Of a stretch of DNA of 64,000 bases, positions 33,395 to 44,523 are shown one piece after another; position 1 is the stretch's first letter; each line of letters opens with the position of its first letter. The stretch comes from Prosopocoilus inquinatus (Eukaryota; Arthropoda; Insecta; Coleoptera; Lucanidae). The notes below the pieces were generated by a model. The model was not told where the DNA came from. It saw only the letters and a list, made by a program, of their open reading frames with translations, and made no database searches. The stretch lies in contig CM069877.1 of the NCBI GenBank assembly GCA_036172665.1, positions 15,766,001 through 15,830,000 on the forward strand, in the 5' to 3' direction. The position numbers and the translations under genes are program-made.

Positions 33395-34352
33395 AGTCCC
33401 GAAATTTGAAAATCGAGCTGTTATAAAATTCCTTACTCCAGAAGGTCTTTCTCTTAAAGTACCGAAGATCGTCTAGGTGGGGTATACAGGAAATATTTCC
33501 CGTCTTATCTTGTGGTAAAAGATTAGTCAAAACGGTTCCGAATATGGCAGGAATCCTTGGGAGATGACGTCAGAACAGGAAGGGCGGTGGAAGTGGTGAC
33601 GAGCAACAAGATTGCTTTTGCTGAAGATATCGTACTAAGCGATCGACGTTTAAAAGTTAAGGAAATATCAAAAATGTCGGAGATGTCAGATACAAGCCTT
33701 TGCCGTTTCCTCCTCGGTCATTTGGGCATGAATAAAGTTGGTGCAAAGTGGTTTCCCAAACATCTTTCAGCAGTTCAGCGCCAGTGTCGTGTTGAATGTG
33801 CTTTAGCCTTTTTAGAGCTCCGTGGAGAAAATCCTGTGGACGTGTTCACGACAATTGTCACAGAGGGTGAAATTATGGTTCTTTATTAACATTCTGTGTC
33901 AAAAGGGAGTTGATGGAATGGTGATGAAAAAGAGAAGCATCGTCAAGAAAGTTTAGAATCGGTCAATTGACAAAAAAGGTGATGGCTACAATATTCTGGG
34001 ATTCTGAAGATACTCTACCCATAGACATTAAAGACAGTCAATGAGGCATATTTTGCAATACTGCTACAGGAGGAAAGACGTAGGAAAACGACTGGAACCA
34101 TATTTCCTGCCTGACAATGCACTCGTGCACACTGCTGGAATTACACAAGCCGCACTTCGTGACTACGGTTTCAAAAAAATCGATCATCCTCTATATAGTC
34201 CAGTTTGGGCGCATTTTGCAGACAAACACAAAGAATATTTTTTTACGGAAATCGAAGTGTTGTTAAAACGATGTAATAAGTACATTGATGTCAGGGGGGA
34301 CTATATTAAAAAAAAAAAATTTACTTGTGAGTCTGCGCCATTTCTTTCATAG
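33395..34352 (+). pseudogene. mariner transposase, broken
   Basis: Pieces of a mariner transposase lie in several frames. An N-terminal helix-turn-helix part is readable (RAVIKFLTPEGLSL-like in a shifted frame). It is followed by GRAVEVVTSNKI, DRRLKVKEIS, LGMNKVGAKWFPKHL and CRVECALAF (33557-33889). The region of the first catalytic Asp is altered (VTEGEIMVLY where a D-E-x-W motif is expected). The second is present in LPDNALVHTA. The third region (YSPVWAHFADKHKEYFF) no longer shows the normal Asp. Stops and frameshifts separate the blocks, so the gene is dead. Confidence 0.8.
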
Positions 34353-34385
34353 TCAGGCCGAGAAATTTTGGCGCTTACCTCATAA

Positions 34386-36255
34386 TAAAGTTATCAGTAT
34401 TTAGGGCAAATTTTGTTCGGAGAATAACCGGCTCTAGATAATTAGATAGGTTTAAACGCGAACAGATGAGATCTCCGGCCGCCATAAATCAATGCAGAAC
34501 GCGGAGGCGGTAAACCGCACATGTGATTATAATACGTATGAATAAATTCACATATTAAGCATTTACGTCAGCTGCATCAAAACTTTGCCCATAATTCTTC
34601 ATAACGAATACAGTGCTTTCCGAGGTGGGGGCCGTATATTCCGCCCGGCTCTGTTATTACGGCTTTATACGGTCTGGGCTTCTGCCTCTCTCGCTAATGT
34701 GTAAGTGCAAAGCGATGTAATTACAGGAAATTTGCTAATGTTGCCTTACTAGAGAAGTACCTACTACCAACTCCAAATCCACCCATTCACCACCTCTTAA
34801 AACCTAGGAGAGCAAGTTAACTTCTCGAAATTCATTTTTCTGCACTTATTGAGTTATGTTGGCATTGTTAGTGCTTCTTCAATGAAGAGCAAAGCAATTA
34901 TAGCTAACATTCACTCAGATTACTTTTTGTAGTGATTGCTCTTCGCCCTGCAAGCCCTTAATTCATCCTCGTGAATAATGGCGATCGTGCATGAATACGG
35001 GCCCCGTTATTCGGATTTCATTTCAATTTAATTTGTGATTTACCTTATTTTGTAATTTGGAATTGAACAAAATTCCGATTTCTTACAAGAGTTTGTAAAA
35101 TCGTTACTGCTGTCATAATAAGACAAGTGAAACTGAAAACAAAAGCGGCTAATTTCAATTTATGGTTACGTTTATCTGGCGCGGGGCCGTTTTCAGGAAG
35201 AGGCGATGGAAGAAATATTCCGGAAAGCTAAACATTTTCGCGCGCAATAAATTTCGGCAGGAATTGCTGCAGTCGAAATGGGAATTCGGGGAGTTGCGTT
35301 AAAGTGACTCGATTTCGACGGGGATAGGCATCAGCGCTAAATTTAGTTATATATCAAGAAGATAACATTGTTAGGAGTGGATCGGAGAAGATAACGGTTC
35401 TTGCGCTTGATATACGCCTTGACAATATTCATGCAAATGGATAAATCCAAACAATTTAATCTCACTTCGCGGAGAAGACGAATATGTAAATCATCGAAGG
35501 CTTCTACAATTCTCTCGGATCACCAAATTAACATATTATTATTTTTTCTCCGTGAGACACACACCTACGTATAAAGCTCAATAAATAATCTTCATTTGCA
35601 AGAAGAAATTCTTTAAGTCGGCCAGCTAGGCTATATAGTCTAGGAGCAGGCAGGGCCTCCTTTATTATGTAAATCCTTAAATAGCTTTTAAAGTCATCCC
35701 TGCCCAACGTCTAACTAAAAGCTTAACCTAGTTACGTTACTTGTGTAAGAGCTTTCGGCTGAGCACTTTCCTAACAAATTATCTTTAATGCTTGCCATTG
35801 AATTTATACTCGAGGAAGTTTTAATCTGCAATCTTATTCTTCATAACACGATATGATGCCGCCGCCGAAATTATATGCGAGGAGCGTGCGCTAACTTCTT
35901 TCCTTCCTTCCTCCCTTCTTTCCCCCCTCGCCTAAAAAATTAATGACTCGATATTAACATTTATTGGGGCTGTCGATGAATTATTAATTCGCCTGCTTAA
36001 TGCTTTCACACATTCGATTGTCAATGGTCAGTTACTTCGAATACTGTCATAATTTCAACTCGCCATCTAGAAGTTTCCGGTGAATCAAGACTCCCAGGGC
36101 TTCCCCATAGAAGGCAAGATTTAATGAATGAAGTATATGTCCTAAAACCTATCTGCGACCACAAAGTGCCACAAATTAACTGTTAATAACTGTTAATAAT
36201 TAAATGTATTCAAGGGGAATCATATTAATCCTGTGGATATTGAAAGTGAACACTC
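34386..36255. other. unique region without transposon features
   Basis: About 1.9 kb with mixed composition, including GC-rich islands (34460-34520, 34620-34690, 35170-35330) alternating with ATTA-rich stretches. No open frame longer than about 60 codons and no inverted-repeat boundaries. It is the longest stretch here without repeat signs, so it is a candidate for host regulatory DNA. Confidence 0.4.
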
Positions 36256-36690
36256 TGTAACGATCGTAGGTTATTTATTTATCTAGAAATTTTGGGGTGG
36301 TCAGCCTAAATACTCATCCTAAAGTCTTTCTCTGCTACAATTGACAATAGAATTGCCCCCTGCTTACTGATAACCCAATTTACTCTTTTTAACCCACGAG
36401 CCTCGCCTGGAAGATGATTTTCTTGTGCGGTAGATGGATGGAGATTTTTAGCCAAAAATGCGTTCCTAGTGGTTTCCGTACGAAAGTCAGAAAAGAGTCT
36501 TTGTTAGCCTGAAGATAGTCAAGTTTTTCTTCCCCGCTGCCTTTCGCCTTGTGGAAATTTCCTGGATTAACTTGTAACGTTTTCGCACTCCGCCGCATAA
36601 CCTCGATGGAAAATTCAGGTCCATCGGTTGAACGGGTAGTTTGAATTTTTTCCAGGAAAAGTGCAGTGCGCGACAAGTTGAGTCAGTCAG
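36256..36690. repeat. LTR-like repeat starting TGTAACG, diverged copy
   Basis: Begins TGTAACGATCGTAGGTTAT and shares TTTTGGGGTGGTCAGCCT, AACCCA.TTT.CTCTTT..ACCCAC and GATTTTCTTGT.CGGTAG with the two 387-bp copies at 55-56 kb. More diverged than those two are from each other. A 95-codon minus-strand open frame is not conserved. Confidence 0.55.
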
Positions 36691-36719
36691 GGCTATTCTT
36701 TAAGATTGATATGCATATC

Positions 36720-37128
36720 AATTGATATCATACTTAGTGGCGACTTTAATATAAACTTGTTAAAATCGGATAGAAGAACAGATAATTTCCTTACACCACT
36801 TTTACACTTTTATAATTTTACGCCTCTTGTAAAAGATCCTACTCGTATTGCGAAATTTTTCACGACATGTATTGACAATCTTTTCTTAAATTTCTTCATG
36901 CCCAGCACTAACTTTTTGATTAAAAATTCGGCGCTTGCCTTTTCAAATCACAATTTCCAATCTGTCGTCAGTGTCAGACCAATAGCAATTTTACCGGCAT
37001 TATCAAAAATCTTCGAGTCTGCTATTGAATCCCGTCTTGTAAGCTTTTTGGACAAAAATAACATTCAAATCTTCTTAAAGGGAAGATTAAAATATTTGTC
37101 TTCTCGTTGTTTATTTTTAGATTATTAG
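36720..37128 (+). pseudogene. non-LTR retrotransposon relic E: endonuclease joined to reverse transcriptase
   Basis: One open frame starts inside an AP-like endonuclease (SGDFNINLL, DPTRIAKFF, TCIDNLFLNF, then SNHN where SDH is usual). It passes directly into the beginning of a reverse transcriptase (SVRPIAILPALSKIFESAIE, LVSFLDKNNI). In an intact element such as the one at 44.5 kb these parts are about 200 residues apart, so an in-frame internal deletion has joined them. Truncated at both ends. Confidence 0.75.
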
Positions 37129-37148
37129 CGGAAAACCAGTTAACAAGT

Positions 37149-37431
37149 TCATGAAGCGTACATTCCATTTAGTTTTTTAGTGTTCATCTTTGCAATACAC
37201 GCATACACTGGTGTCATCCGTATAGAGTATAACACGGGCGTCTATATTACACGGCAGGTCATTCATAAAAACTAGAAACAAAAGAGGGCCTAAAATTGAG
37301 ACTTGGGGAACTCCTTTAGTTAACTTAAGTAAATTCGAGTCAAAACTTTGACCAGATGCCTTGTCTACAATCGTTGTAAACTGTTGCCTATTTTGTAAGT
37401 ATGAACTCAGTAATTTCAGAGGTGCCTCTTA
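37149..37431 (-). pseudogene. non-LTR reverse transcriptase relic D
   Basis: Minus-strand frame with LLSSYLQNRQQFTTI, motif B as KGVPQVSILGPLLF (Gly of PQGS replaced by Val) and motif C as LYTDDTSVYA. It lies tail to tail with relic E and is cut at 37432 by mariner 1. The upstream part was not found beyond the far end of the mariner at 40788, so a deletion is likely there. Confidence 0.8.
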
Positions 37432-37599
37432 TATGTGGGCTGCTGGAAAAGTTTCTGGAAACGGTATGAAAACACGCATATGATATTTGGTAAACGGTAT
37501 CATTGTTTATCGAAGTATTCGCTTTTGACGACAATACACTTTTGCATACGCTCAAACAAATATGGTACCTCAGAAACCAATGTCCGGAATGTTTCAACC

Positions 37600-38522
37600 G
37601 CTGCTTCAGCCGACGAAAATCACTCACCACGCATTTTATTTTTGATATTTGGGAACAAAAAGAAGTCATTAGGTGATAAATCAGATGAATATGGACAATG
37701 AGTTATTAATTCAACATTTTTGTTGGACAAAAAATTAACTGTTTGACGGGCTGAGTGAGAGCTGGCGTTGTCATGATGGAGAATAATTCGTCGATTTCGA
37801 CTGTTTCTTCTTATTTGATCGACGACTTCGGGCAAACAAATAGTAGTATACCAATCAGCATTCATGGTTTTTCGATCCTCTAAAGCCACGGTTGCTACAT
37901 GTCAAGTTAACCCAAAGAAACAAGCAATCATTTGCTTCGCAGCACTGCGTGAACGGACAACTTTTGTTGATTTTGGTTCATTTTGAAATACCCAAACGGT
38001 AGATTGTTGTTTACTTTCTGGCTTTGGAATAGATCCACGTTTCGTCATCTGCAACGTTGTTATAAACTAAATTTGGACGACCTCCATTGAATTTCTTGAG
38101 CATTTCTTCGCACCATTCGACACGACCCTGCTTTTGCGCTTCTGTTAAACTGTGTGGGATCCAACGACTGCAAAGCTTTCGTACGTTCAAATGATCATAC
38201 AAAATCTGGTGTATTGCTTTCATGTCAATGCGTAAGGATGCTTCAATCTTACGGTATATCACATGTCGATCTCGCTCAAGCATTTCACGCACAGCATCTA
38301 CATTAGTGGCAACAACAGATGTTGATGGACGACCTTCACGAAATTTGTCACTGAGAGAGGTACGTGCACGCTGGAATTCGTCAAACCATTATAAGCACTG
38401 CTCTTTGATGGTGCTTCATCTCTATAAGCCAAATGAAGCCGATCGAGGCAATGTTTCGGCGTTAGACCACATTTGAAATCATAAAAAATCATGACACGAA
38501 AATTTTCACGCGAGATTTCCAT
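37600..38522 (-). pseudogene. mariner transposase (D,D34D), broken
   Basis: It starts at the methionine of MEISRENFRVMIFYDFKCGL (38522), a typical mariner helix-turn-helix start, then breaks by frameshift. The middle section carries REMLERDRHVIYRKIEASL, HLNVRKLCSRWIPHSL and the first catalytic Asp in DDETWIYS. A TGA replaces a Gly codon near 37905. The last section has HHDNASSH (second Asp) and SSDLSPNDFFLF (third Asp). About 40 bp are missing near 37560 relative to mariner 2. All three catalytic Asp codons survive, but the frame does not. Confidence 0.88.
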
Positions 38523-38556
38523 GTTTACACAAAATTACTTTTTCTCAAATGCTGTA

Positions 38557-40696
38557 CAGGGTGGATTAATTTCGATGTCTCTTATGGGCATCTCCGTAAC
38601 TATAAAAGATAGAAAAAAACTAGTGGCCAAGTCTCGATCTCTTTTTTGAAGATTAAGTCAACAGCGCAACTTTTATTTTCAAGTTATGATCAAAAATTGA
38701 CATTTTCGACTTTTCGTTTTTCGGTCATATCTCGTTTATTTTTAGAGATATTAGAAAACTGTTTGATCATTATTAGGACACTTTTTGGAATACATTTCTG
38801 TGGTGTAGTTGCTTTTTTACTTACTTAAATTTTCAAGTTATAACATAAAGTTATATCTTTTTAAATAGAAATCATAGTAGGCGATGTCCTCATTAAATAA
38901 AGATTTTTTTTCTGTTTTCAAAAATATATACTTTGTTGGGTTTATTTCTTATAATTAATAGGAAAAATGCCATTTTTGTTAATAGCCTTGCGTATCCTAG
39001 TCTCAGTAGGCTGGCTTCAGTGCAGTGCCAACATTTTATTTTTATTTTTATTAAATATTAACGAACTTTCAAACCTTTAGGCAGTTTTGGCCGCGTAAAG
39101 AATTTCATATTCACTATATTTTACAAAATTCCTTTTGAGAAATGTAGTACCCATCGCGACCGATCTGGCAAAAGCTTTTTTGTTTTTATTAAATATGAAT
39201 GCACGCAAATTTAGTTCTTGGGTTTATTTCTTATAATTAATAGGAAAAACTGTCTTTTTTATTATTATCCTTGCGTAAATATCCTAGTCTCAGTAGACTG
39301 GGTTCAATACGGAGCAGATTTTTTATTTTATTAAATTTTAACGAGGTTTGAAATATTTTCAAAGTTTTAGCTGCACAAATAAATTTGTGTTCGCGTTAAT
39401 TTACAAGTATCCGTTTTATCGTTTTGAGTGACCATTCTGATAAGAGTTCCTGTCTAACTTTCTATGGAAAATGATCTTTCAATTTATAGAAACATTTCAA
39501 TCTTTAAACAGTCAAAATTGCACGAATACTCAACGTTTCACAATCGGTTTATAGCTTCGTTAGAAAGAAACGTTGAACGTTCCTGTAATTTTCACAATAT
39601 CTTTTTAAAATTGAAAACAATTTTTATACAATTTCCATCGGACAAGAAACGACTTCTATAAAAAATATAATTGAAGTCGACTCTTGTTCGATGAAATATG
39701 CGAGAGAAAATAGTTTTTAAACTTTAAAACGGACACTGTGAAATCGCAAGAACACTCTACGTTTCGCTATCGCTTCATAGTTTCGTCAGGAGTGAAAAAA
39801 TGTAAATAAACAAGTTGTCAAGAGAAGCGAAAAGATAAACATGATTTTACACTAAAATACAAGTTGTTTGGATAAACATAAAGGTAATAATAACTAAATT
39901 AGAACTAATTTAAGCTTTCTTTTTTTTGTTTCTCTTGAGTTATATTTTATTAAAAACACGAAAAATAAAAACAAACACACAAATAGTAAAATATAACAAA
40001 ATCGGACATGTATCAAACTAAATTTGCGTGCATTCATATTTAATAAAAACAAAAAAGCTTTTACCAGATCGGTCGCGATGGGTACTACATTTCTCAAAAG
40101 GAATTTTGTAAAATAAAGTGAATATGAAATTCTTTATGCGGCCAAAACTGCCTAAAGGTTTGAAAGTTAGTTAATATTTAACAAAAACAAAAAAAGACTG
40201 TTGGCACTGCGTTGAAGCCAGCCTACTGAGACTAGGATACGCAAGGCTAATAACAAAAATGACATTTTTCCTATTAATTATAAGAAATAAACCCAACAAA
40301 GTATATATTTTTGAAAACAGAAAAAAATCTCTATTTAATGAGGGCATTGCCTACTATGATTTCTATTTAAAAAGATATAACTTTATGTTATAACTTGAAA
40401 ATTTAAGTAAATAATAAAAAAAGCAACTACACCACTGAAATGTATTCCAAAAAGTGTCCTAATAATGATCAAACAATTTTCTAATATCTCTAAAAATAAA
40501 CGAGATATGACCGAAAAACGAAAAGTCGAAAATGTCAATTTTTGATCATAACTTGAAAACAAAAGGAGATAGCCAATTTTTGTTTATGCTTTTGACTTAA
40601 TCTCCAAAAAAGAGATCGAGACTCGGCCACTAGTTTTTTTCTATCACTTATAGTTATGGAGATGCCCATAAGAGACATCGAAATTAATCCACCCTG
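38557..40696. mobile_element. large foldback element FB-B inside mariner 1
   Basis: Arms of about 658 bp (38557-39214) and 679 bp (40018-40696) are near-complementary; the loop is about 803 bp. Ends are CAGGGTGGATTAATTTCGAT and its complement, with TA duplicated (38555-38556 and 40697-40698). A block beginning TTGGGTTTATTTCTTATAAT occurs twice in the left half (about 38937 and 39219). The loop contains two CGTTTC..ATCG motifs related to palindromic family C (39528-39560, 39760-39790). A 65-codon frame in the loop has no recognisable domain. No transposase. Confidence 0.85.
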
Positions 40697-40787
40697 TACA
40701 AACAAAACTAGTTCACTTGGATAGGAACTGTCAATAGAATTATAGGCGAAAAGTGTCAAATTTTTCAAATATGCAGCAGCCCACATA

Positions 40788-41916
40788 GAATAGACCCCAG
40801 TGTGACATGTAACTCGGCTTACAGTAACACGTCCGAATCAAAGATCTTCTTCAGATCGATTATTAAGGACTAAGGTCTCGGCTAGAACGTCCGTATCAAA
40901 TAATGCATTTACTTGGGGGGGGGGGGGGGGGGGGTAATTGTACATGAGAGCACTTCTGTTTAAAATTTTCTGCCAAGTTATTAACGGCATCCTTTCAAGA
41001 ACGTACGCGTTGACGACGTAAAATTTCCGCTTGTTTACCATGTAAAAGCGATCGTAACGGTTTCGACTTTCACAAAATTGCAAATTTTATCTCCCTTAAA
41101 GTGCCGTATCCTCCGCGCGTTATATTCGAGGTTCATCGCGACGTGGCATTTGCATTTTTACGGTGCGGGCACGCCAGACCTTCCACTCAATTAGTTTTAA
41201 CGTAATATCAATACGATGATGAGGAGGTTCGACCTGAGAAAAACTGATGACGATGACTCTCTGATAATTACAGGTCATCAGTTTGAACACCGTTCATAAA
41301 GTCATTTCACTGGCGCTAGTTTCGCTTTATAGAAAACGTTTTGTCGTCGTAACTCGTAGAAGAATGCGCAGTAGACTGTGGCACGTAGTAGATTGCTGGT
41401 TTGTTTACATACAGGGTGACACATTAGTGTGATAAGTTAATTATCACCCTCGCCGGACGTAAAATGCAAGAAAGCTTCATACGGCCTAAAAAAGTCCGTA
41501 TATTATAAAATGATTTTCAACGATACAGGCCGTTCCATAAATGAGAAACTCTATCGTATTTTTTTTATGGAACAGCCTATTTTTTTTTCTATTTTTATAC
41601 TCCGCGTAAAGTAGGATTTCTAATAAATAAAAGAAATTTGACCTTTCATGGAGAATTACCGACTTATTCATGAAAATCTATAAATTTTGGAAATATTGTG
41701 TTACACCATCAATGATCACACTAGCCGTAATATTACTTATAAGAAATTAAAATTTGGTAGTCGTATAGTACAAAAGTGTCTCTACGTTACCGTGAACACG
41801 GAGTTTGAATATTCTACACAGAGTGTTTTCCTGGGTGAACATATTTAATAATTCTCAGGGACTTTTTTCTTTGAATTTTCAAATGGAACACTGTATTTTT
41901 TTACTGAAACAGATTT
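40788..41916. other. unassigned sequence with a 20-bp poly-G run
   Basis: An uninterrupted run of 20 G lies at 40915-40934. The remainder is AT-rich with short open frames and a lone TACAGGGTGACAC-type end at about 41410. No element could be closed. Confidence 0.4.
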
Positions 41917-42017
41917 ATGCTGCAATTCTAAGACGGATCGTAGGCCTTAGGGCCTATACATTTAAATGGTCCGATGATACCTTAGGATGCTTACGATCAT
42001 GTTTAGAATTGCAGCAT
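41917..42017. repeat. small inverted repeat
   Basis: Arms ATGCTGCAATTCTAA (41917-41931) and its exact complement (42003-42017) flank about 70 bp that include the near-palindrome AGGCCTTAGGGCCT. Possibly a MITE; no target duplication identified. Confidence 0.6.
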
Positions 42018-42148
42018 TATTTTTTCATAGTCTTTAATTTTTGTCAAGGATTATGTAAAAAAATTATGTAAAATCATTATCATATCGATGATATATGGCT
42101 TTTTTAAAATAAATTATCCGATTTATTTACTTTTCTGTTATTCATTAT

Positions 42149-42301
42149 AAAAAATTTGTTGCAAATCGTTTTTAATTGCAGTGAAAACCTCGAGCAGCCT
42201 CTGTGCAGCTGTTTCAGCCTTGTTTGGGCAAATCCGCTTCAATTTGTCTATCCTACTGCAATGTCAGGTCAAAAAGCGATCTTAGGATGTCGCTGTTTTA
42301 T
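42149..42301 (+). mobile_element. foldback family FB-1, copy II (short form)
   Basis: 153 bp flanked by a perfect 14-bp duplication CTGTTATTCATTAT (42135-42148 and 42302-42315). It begins with the R end (AAAAAATTTGTTGCAAATCG) and ends with the L end (GGATGTCGCTGTTTTAT). Neither end is duplicated here, so this shows the simple arrangement R-to-L of the family. It is more diverged than copies I and III. Confidence 0.8.
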
Positions 42302-42430
42302 CTGTTATTCATTATGTTAAGATATTTTCTAATGTTTTGATTTATGCTATGAATTGACCCCACAGAGAACATTAGTTATTGATATTTATTTCATTTTCAT
42401 TTGCGTTATCCATTTGCTTTGTGTTGGCCA

Positions 42431-42650
42431 TTACATACACATGCATTCTAACCTAAATCCCTATTTGATTGATTCGGAGGTAGCTCACAAAATCTCACCA
42501 ACGAGAGTGTAAAAAAAACATTACCAAGGTTACTGAGTGCCGCTGGCTGAGTTACTTTGAGTTTTGCGGTAAAAAGAACACACCTTACTCGTACCTCCGA
42601 ATCAATCAAATAGGGATTTAGGTTAGAATGCATTTGTATGTAATGGCCAA
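42431..42650. mobile_element. foldback MITE
   Basis: Arms of about 57 bp (from CATTACATACACATGCATTC, 42431, to GATTCGGAGGTA) and the near-exact complement (42593-42650) flank a loop of about 105 bp. A direct echo of part of the loop (GAACACACCT) occurs at 42768-42777. Family unknown. Confidence 0.7.
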
Positions 42651-43693
42651 ATGTCTCTTTTGACATTTGCGCGATGTCAGTGGAATTAACTTGTTTTTTT
42701 TTAGAACGTTTAACTCAGCAAAACTCACTTCACTTCTGATATTTACTGATCTGAGTCGAAAGTAAAACGAACACACCTCTAATGACGCTGTTGCGTTTGA
42801 TTGGTTGATGCCTACGCGTTCAATCAATCAATCAAGCTTGAGCGCCAAATTTAAAAATATATACAGTGGTTCACAAACAAAAACAATAAATTGTGTATCT
42901 CTGAAACCAGTAACTCTTTCATAAAGTAAGTTTAGTTATTTAGCATCTATTTAAAGAGTACCATCAGTACTACTACAGTACTACTGTCGTGCCGTGTGAC
43001 GTACCGGCCGTATTGTTTTAATCGTTTGCAATCGTTAACCGGGACAAAATACCAAACCGGCCGGAACGCCGCGACCAATGCCTGAAACCGGGACAGTCCC
43101 GGTTAAACCGGTACGTATGGTAAGCCTACTTTACCGCGTGAGTAAGGGACTACAAATGTTTGTACCGAATCTGGATTTCTTACATACCTTCCCCATTTTC
43201 TTCGTATTTTCACGCCGCCGTTTTTTTAAAGCTGCCTCTTGCGTGTTTAATGTCTACGCGGAGGAGGAGGAGGAGGAGGCGAATTCGCAAGCTGGTGCAG
43301 CTCGTCTCTCCGATAGCGGCGTTACAATAAAATATGCGCGGTTTTCGATGGAGGCGAAGCTTTCTAACGCTTACATTACGTTTTATGCGCGCCACTTCAA
43401 ATTTAGGAAACGTTTACGAGTCTGAAAGTAGTAAAACGAGGTGAATAACTCCCTTGGCCAACGTTGAGGACGTACTCGGAGCAGACCGTGCGAGATACGG
43501 CAATTTGTTTACAAAGGCGTCACGTGGGAAATATTTCTTTTTAGAGAGGTCATGCGGTCCGGAGCGGACGGACCGGTGAATTATTCAATGGGGTGGATAA
43601 TTTAAGTTAATGAAGAAAGTGCGTCTGAGCTTGAACCGCCTCACTTAAAGTATTATTCTTGTTAAAAGAATATGAACGAAAACTTTTAGCAAA
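42651..43693. other. unassigned sequence, includes (GGA)n
   Basis: A (GGA)n microsatellite lies at 43258-43279. The 115-codon plus-strand frame around it (43078-43425) contains a Glu run from that microsatellite and no domain. GC content rises at 42980-43110, with AACCGGGAC/CCCGGTTAAACC repeats. Confidence 0.35.
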
Positions 43694-44209
43694 TAATAAC
43701 ACAAATGGGCGCGAATCATTAAGAGCAATGGCGTGCTGAAAACGAGGAGATACGCAATAAAATAGACGACTTGGAGCAGTACTCGAAACGTAATAGTATC
43801 AGAATCCACGAAATACCAGAAGAAAAGCAAGAAAATGTGCATGATGTTATTAATAACGTATTCAAAATAATCAGTGTTACTATACCAGGTGATTGCATCG
43901 ACAGGGCTCATCGTATTGGGGAGAACGCCAATTATGTAACAGGGGGGTGCTACCAGGAAGTCAAGGCAAATAATTGTAAAATTCGTTTCTTACCAAACGA
44001 AAAGTATAATTTTACAAAACAAAAAACGGTTAAAAGGTAGCGGAATTTTTGTAACTGAGGATCTGACACATAGAAGATCAGTAGTCTACCCGGCAGTCAA
44101 AACTAAATTCGGTCTTAAAAATTGCTGGTCGTACGATGGCAGAATCTACTGCGTATGTAATGGTAAAAGAACCGAGATTACCTCCTTGGTAGCGTTAGAT
44201 GCAAGTTAA
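43694..44209 (+). pseudogene. retrotransposon ORF1 protein, L1-like RNA-binding type
   Basis: An upstream piece ends in a stop at about 43722. The frame then runs ENEEIRNKIDDLEQYSKRNS, a coiled-coil end, followed by IRIHEIPEE and DCIDRAHRIG, a signature of L1-type ORF1 RNA-recognition domains. A frameshift near 44038 leads to GIFVTEDLTHRRS and LKNCWSYDGRIYCV, the end of the domain, stopping at 44209. ORF1 proteins of this kind bind the element RNA and form trimers. The coding region is broken by a stop and a frameshift. Confidence 0.75.
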
Positions 44210-44523
44210 CGCAACGATCTTGAACATCGAGCCAATAGTTCTTTTCTTTTGAAATCGGTATTTTTTTGTCCTTGTTTAATTTATTTCAAATTTACTTGTA
44301 CTACATTAATTTCAGTTGTGTCGGGTTTTAATTGTATGAATTTTTCTGCATTGTGTTTAACGTTGCCTGGATGTTTTTTGAACATTTGGATACCTAAGTT
44401 TTTCACATTAATTTTAGTTCTTTTCATAGCTATAAATAATGTTTTCAGTGGCACACATTAATGCCAGATCGTTAGTAAAGAATTCTGGTTTGCTTAAACA
44501 TTACTTATCAGAATACTTGTGAT

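Larger units (their letters stand above)
32231..34383 (+). mobile_element. mariner element 3, decayed, split by FB-A
   Basis: Terminal inverted repeats of about 30 bp: GAGGTAAGCGCCAAAATTTC continuing TCGGCCTGAC at the left (32232-32261) and its complement at the right (34354-34382). TA lies on both sides (32229-32230 and 34384-34385). Removing FB-A copy 2 leaves about 1.15 kb, near the usual 1.3 kb of mariners. The transposase relic is on the plus strand. Confidence 0.8.
37434..40785 (-). mobile_element. mariner element 1, interrupted by FB-B
   Basis: The left end TGTGGGCTGCTGGAAAAG and right end ...CAGCAGCCCACA are inverted repeats, with TA at 37432-37433 and 40786-40787. The transposase reads on the minus strand (37600-38522). 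Its 5' leader is interrupted at 38555 by the 2140-bp foldback FB-B. Removing that leaves about 1.2 kb, a normal mariner length. A second copy of the same subfamily lies at 51710-52433. Confidence 0.85.

Noticed and set aside
41408..41740. Possible Tc1-type element between TACAGGGTGACAC and a TGTTACACC end
   Set aside because: The two ends match over only a few bases and TA target sites do not line up.
43078..43425. 115-codon frame with a Glu run
   Set aside because: The Glu run is a (GGA)n microsatellite and the rest has no similarity that I recognise.
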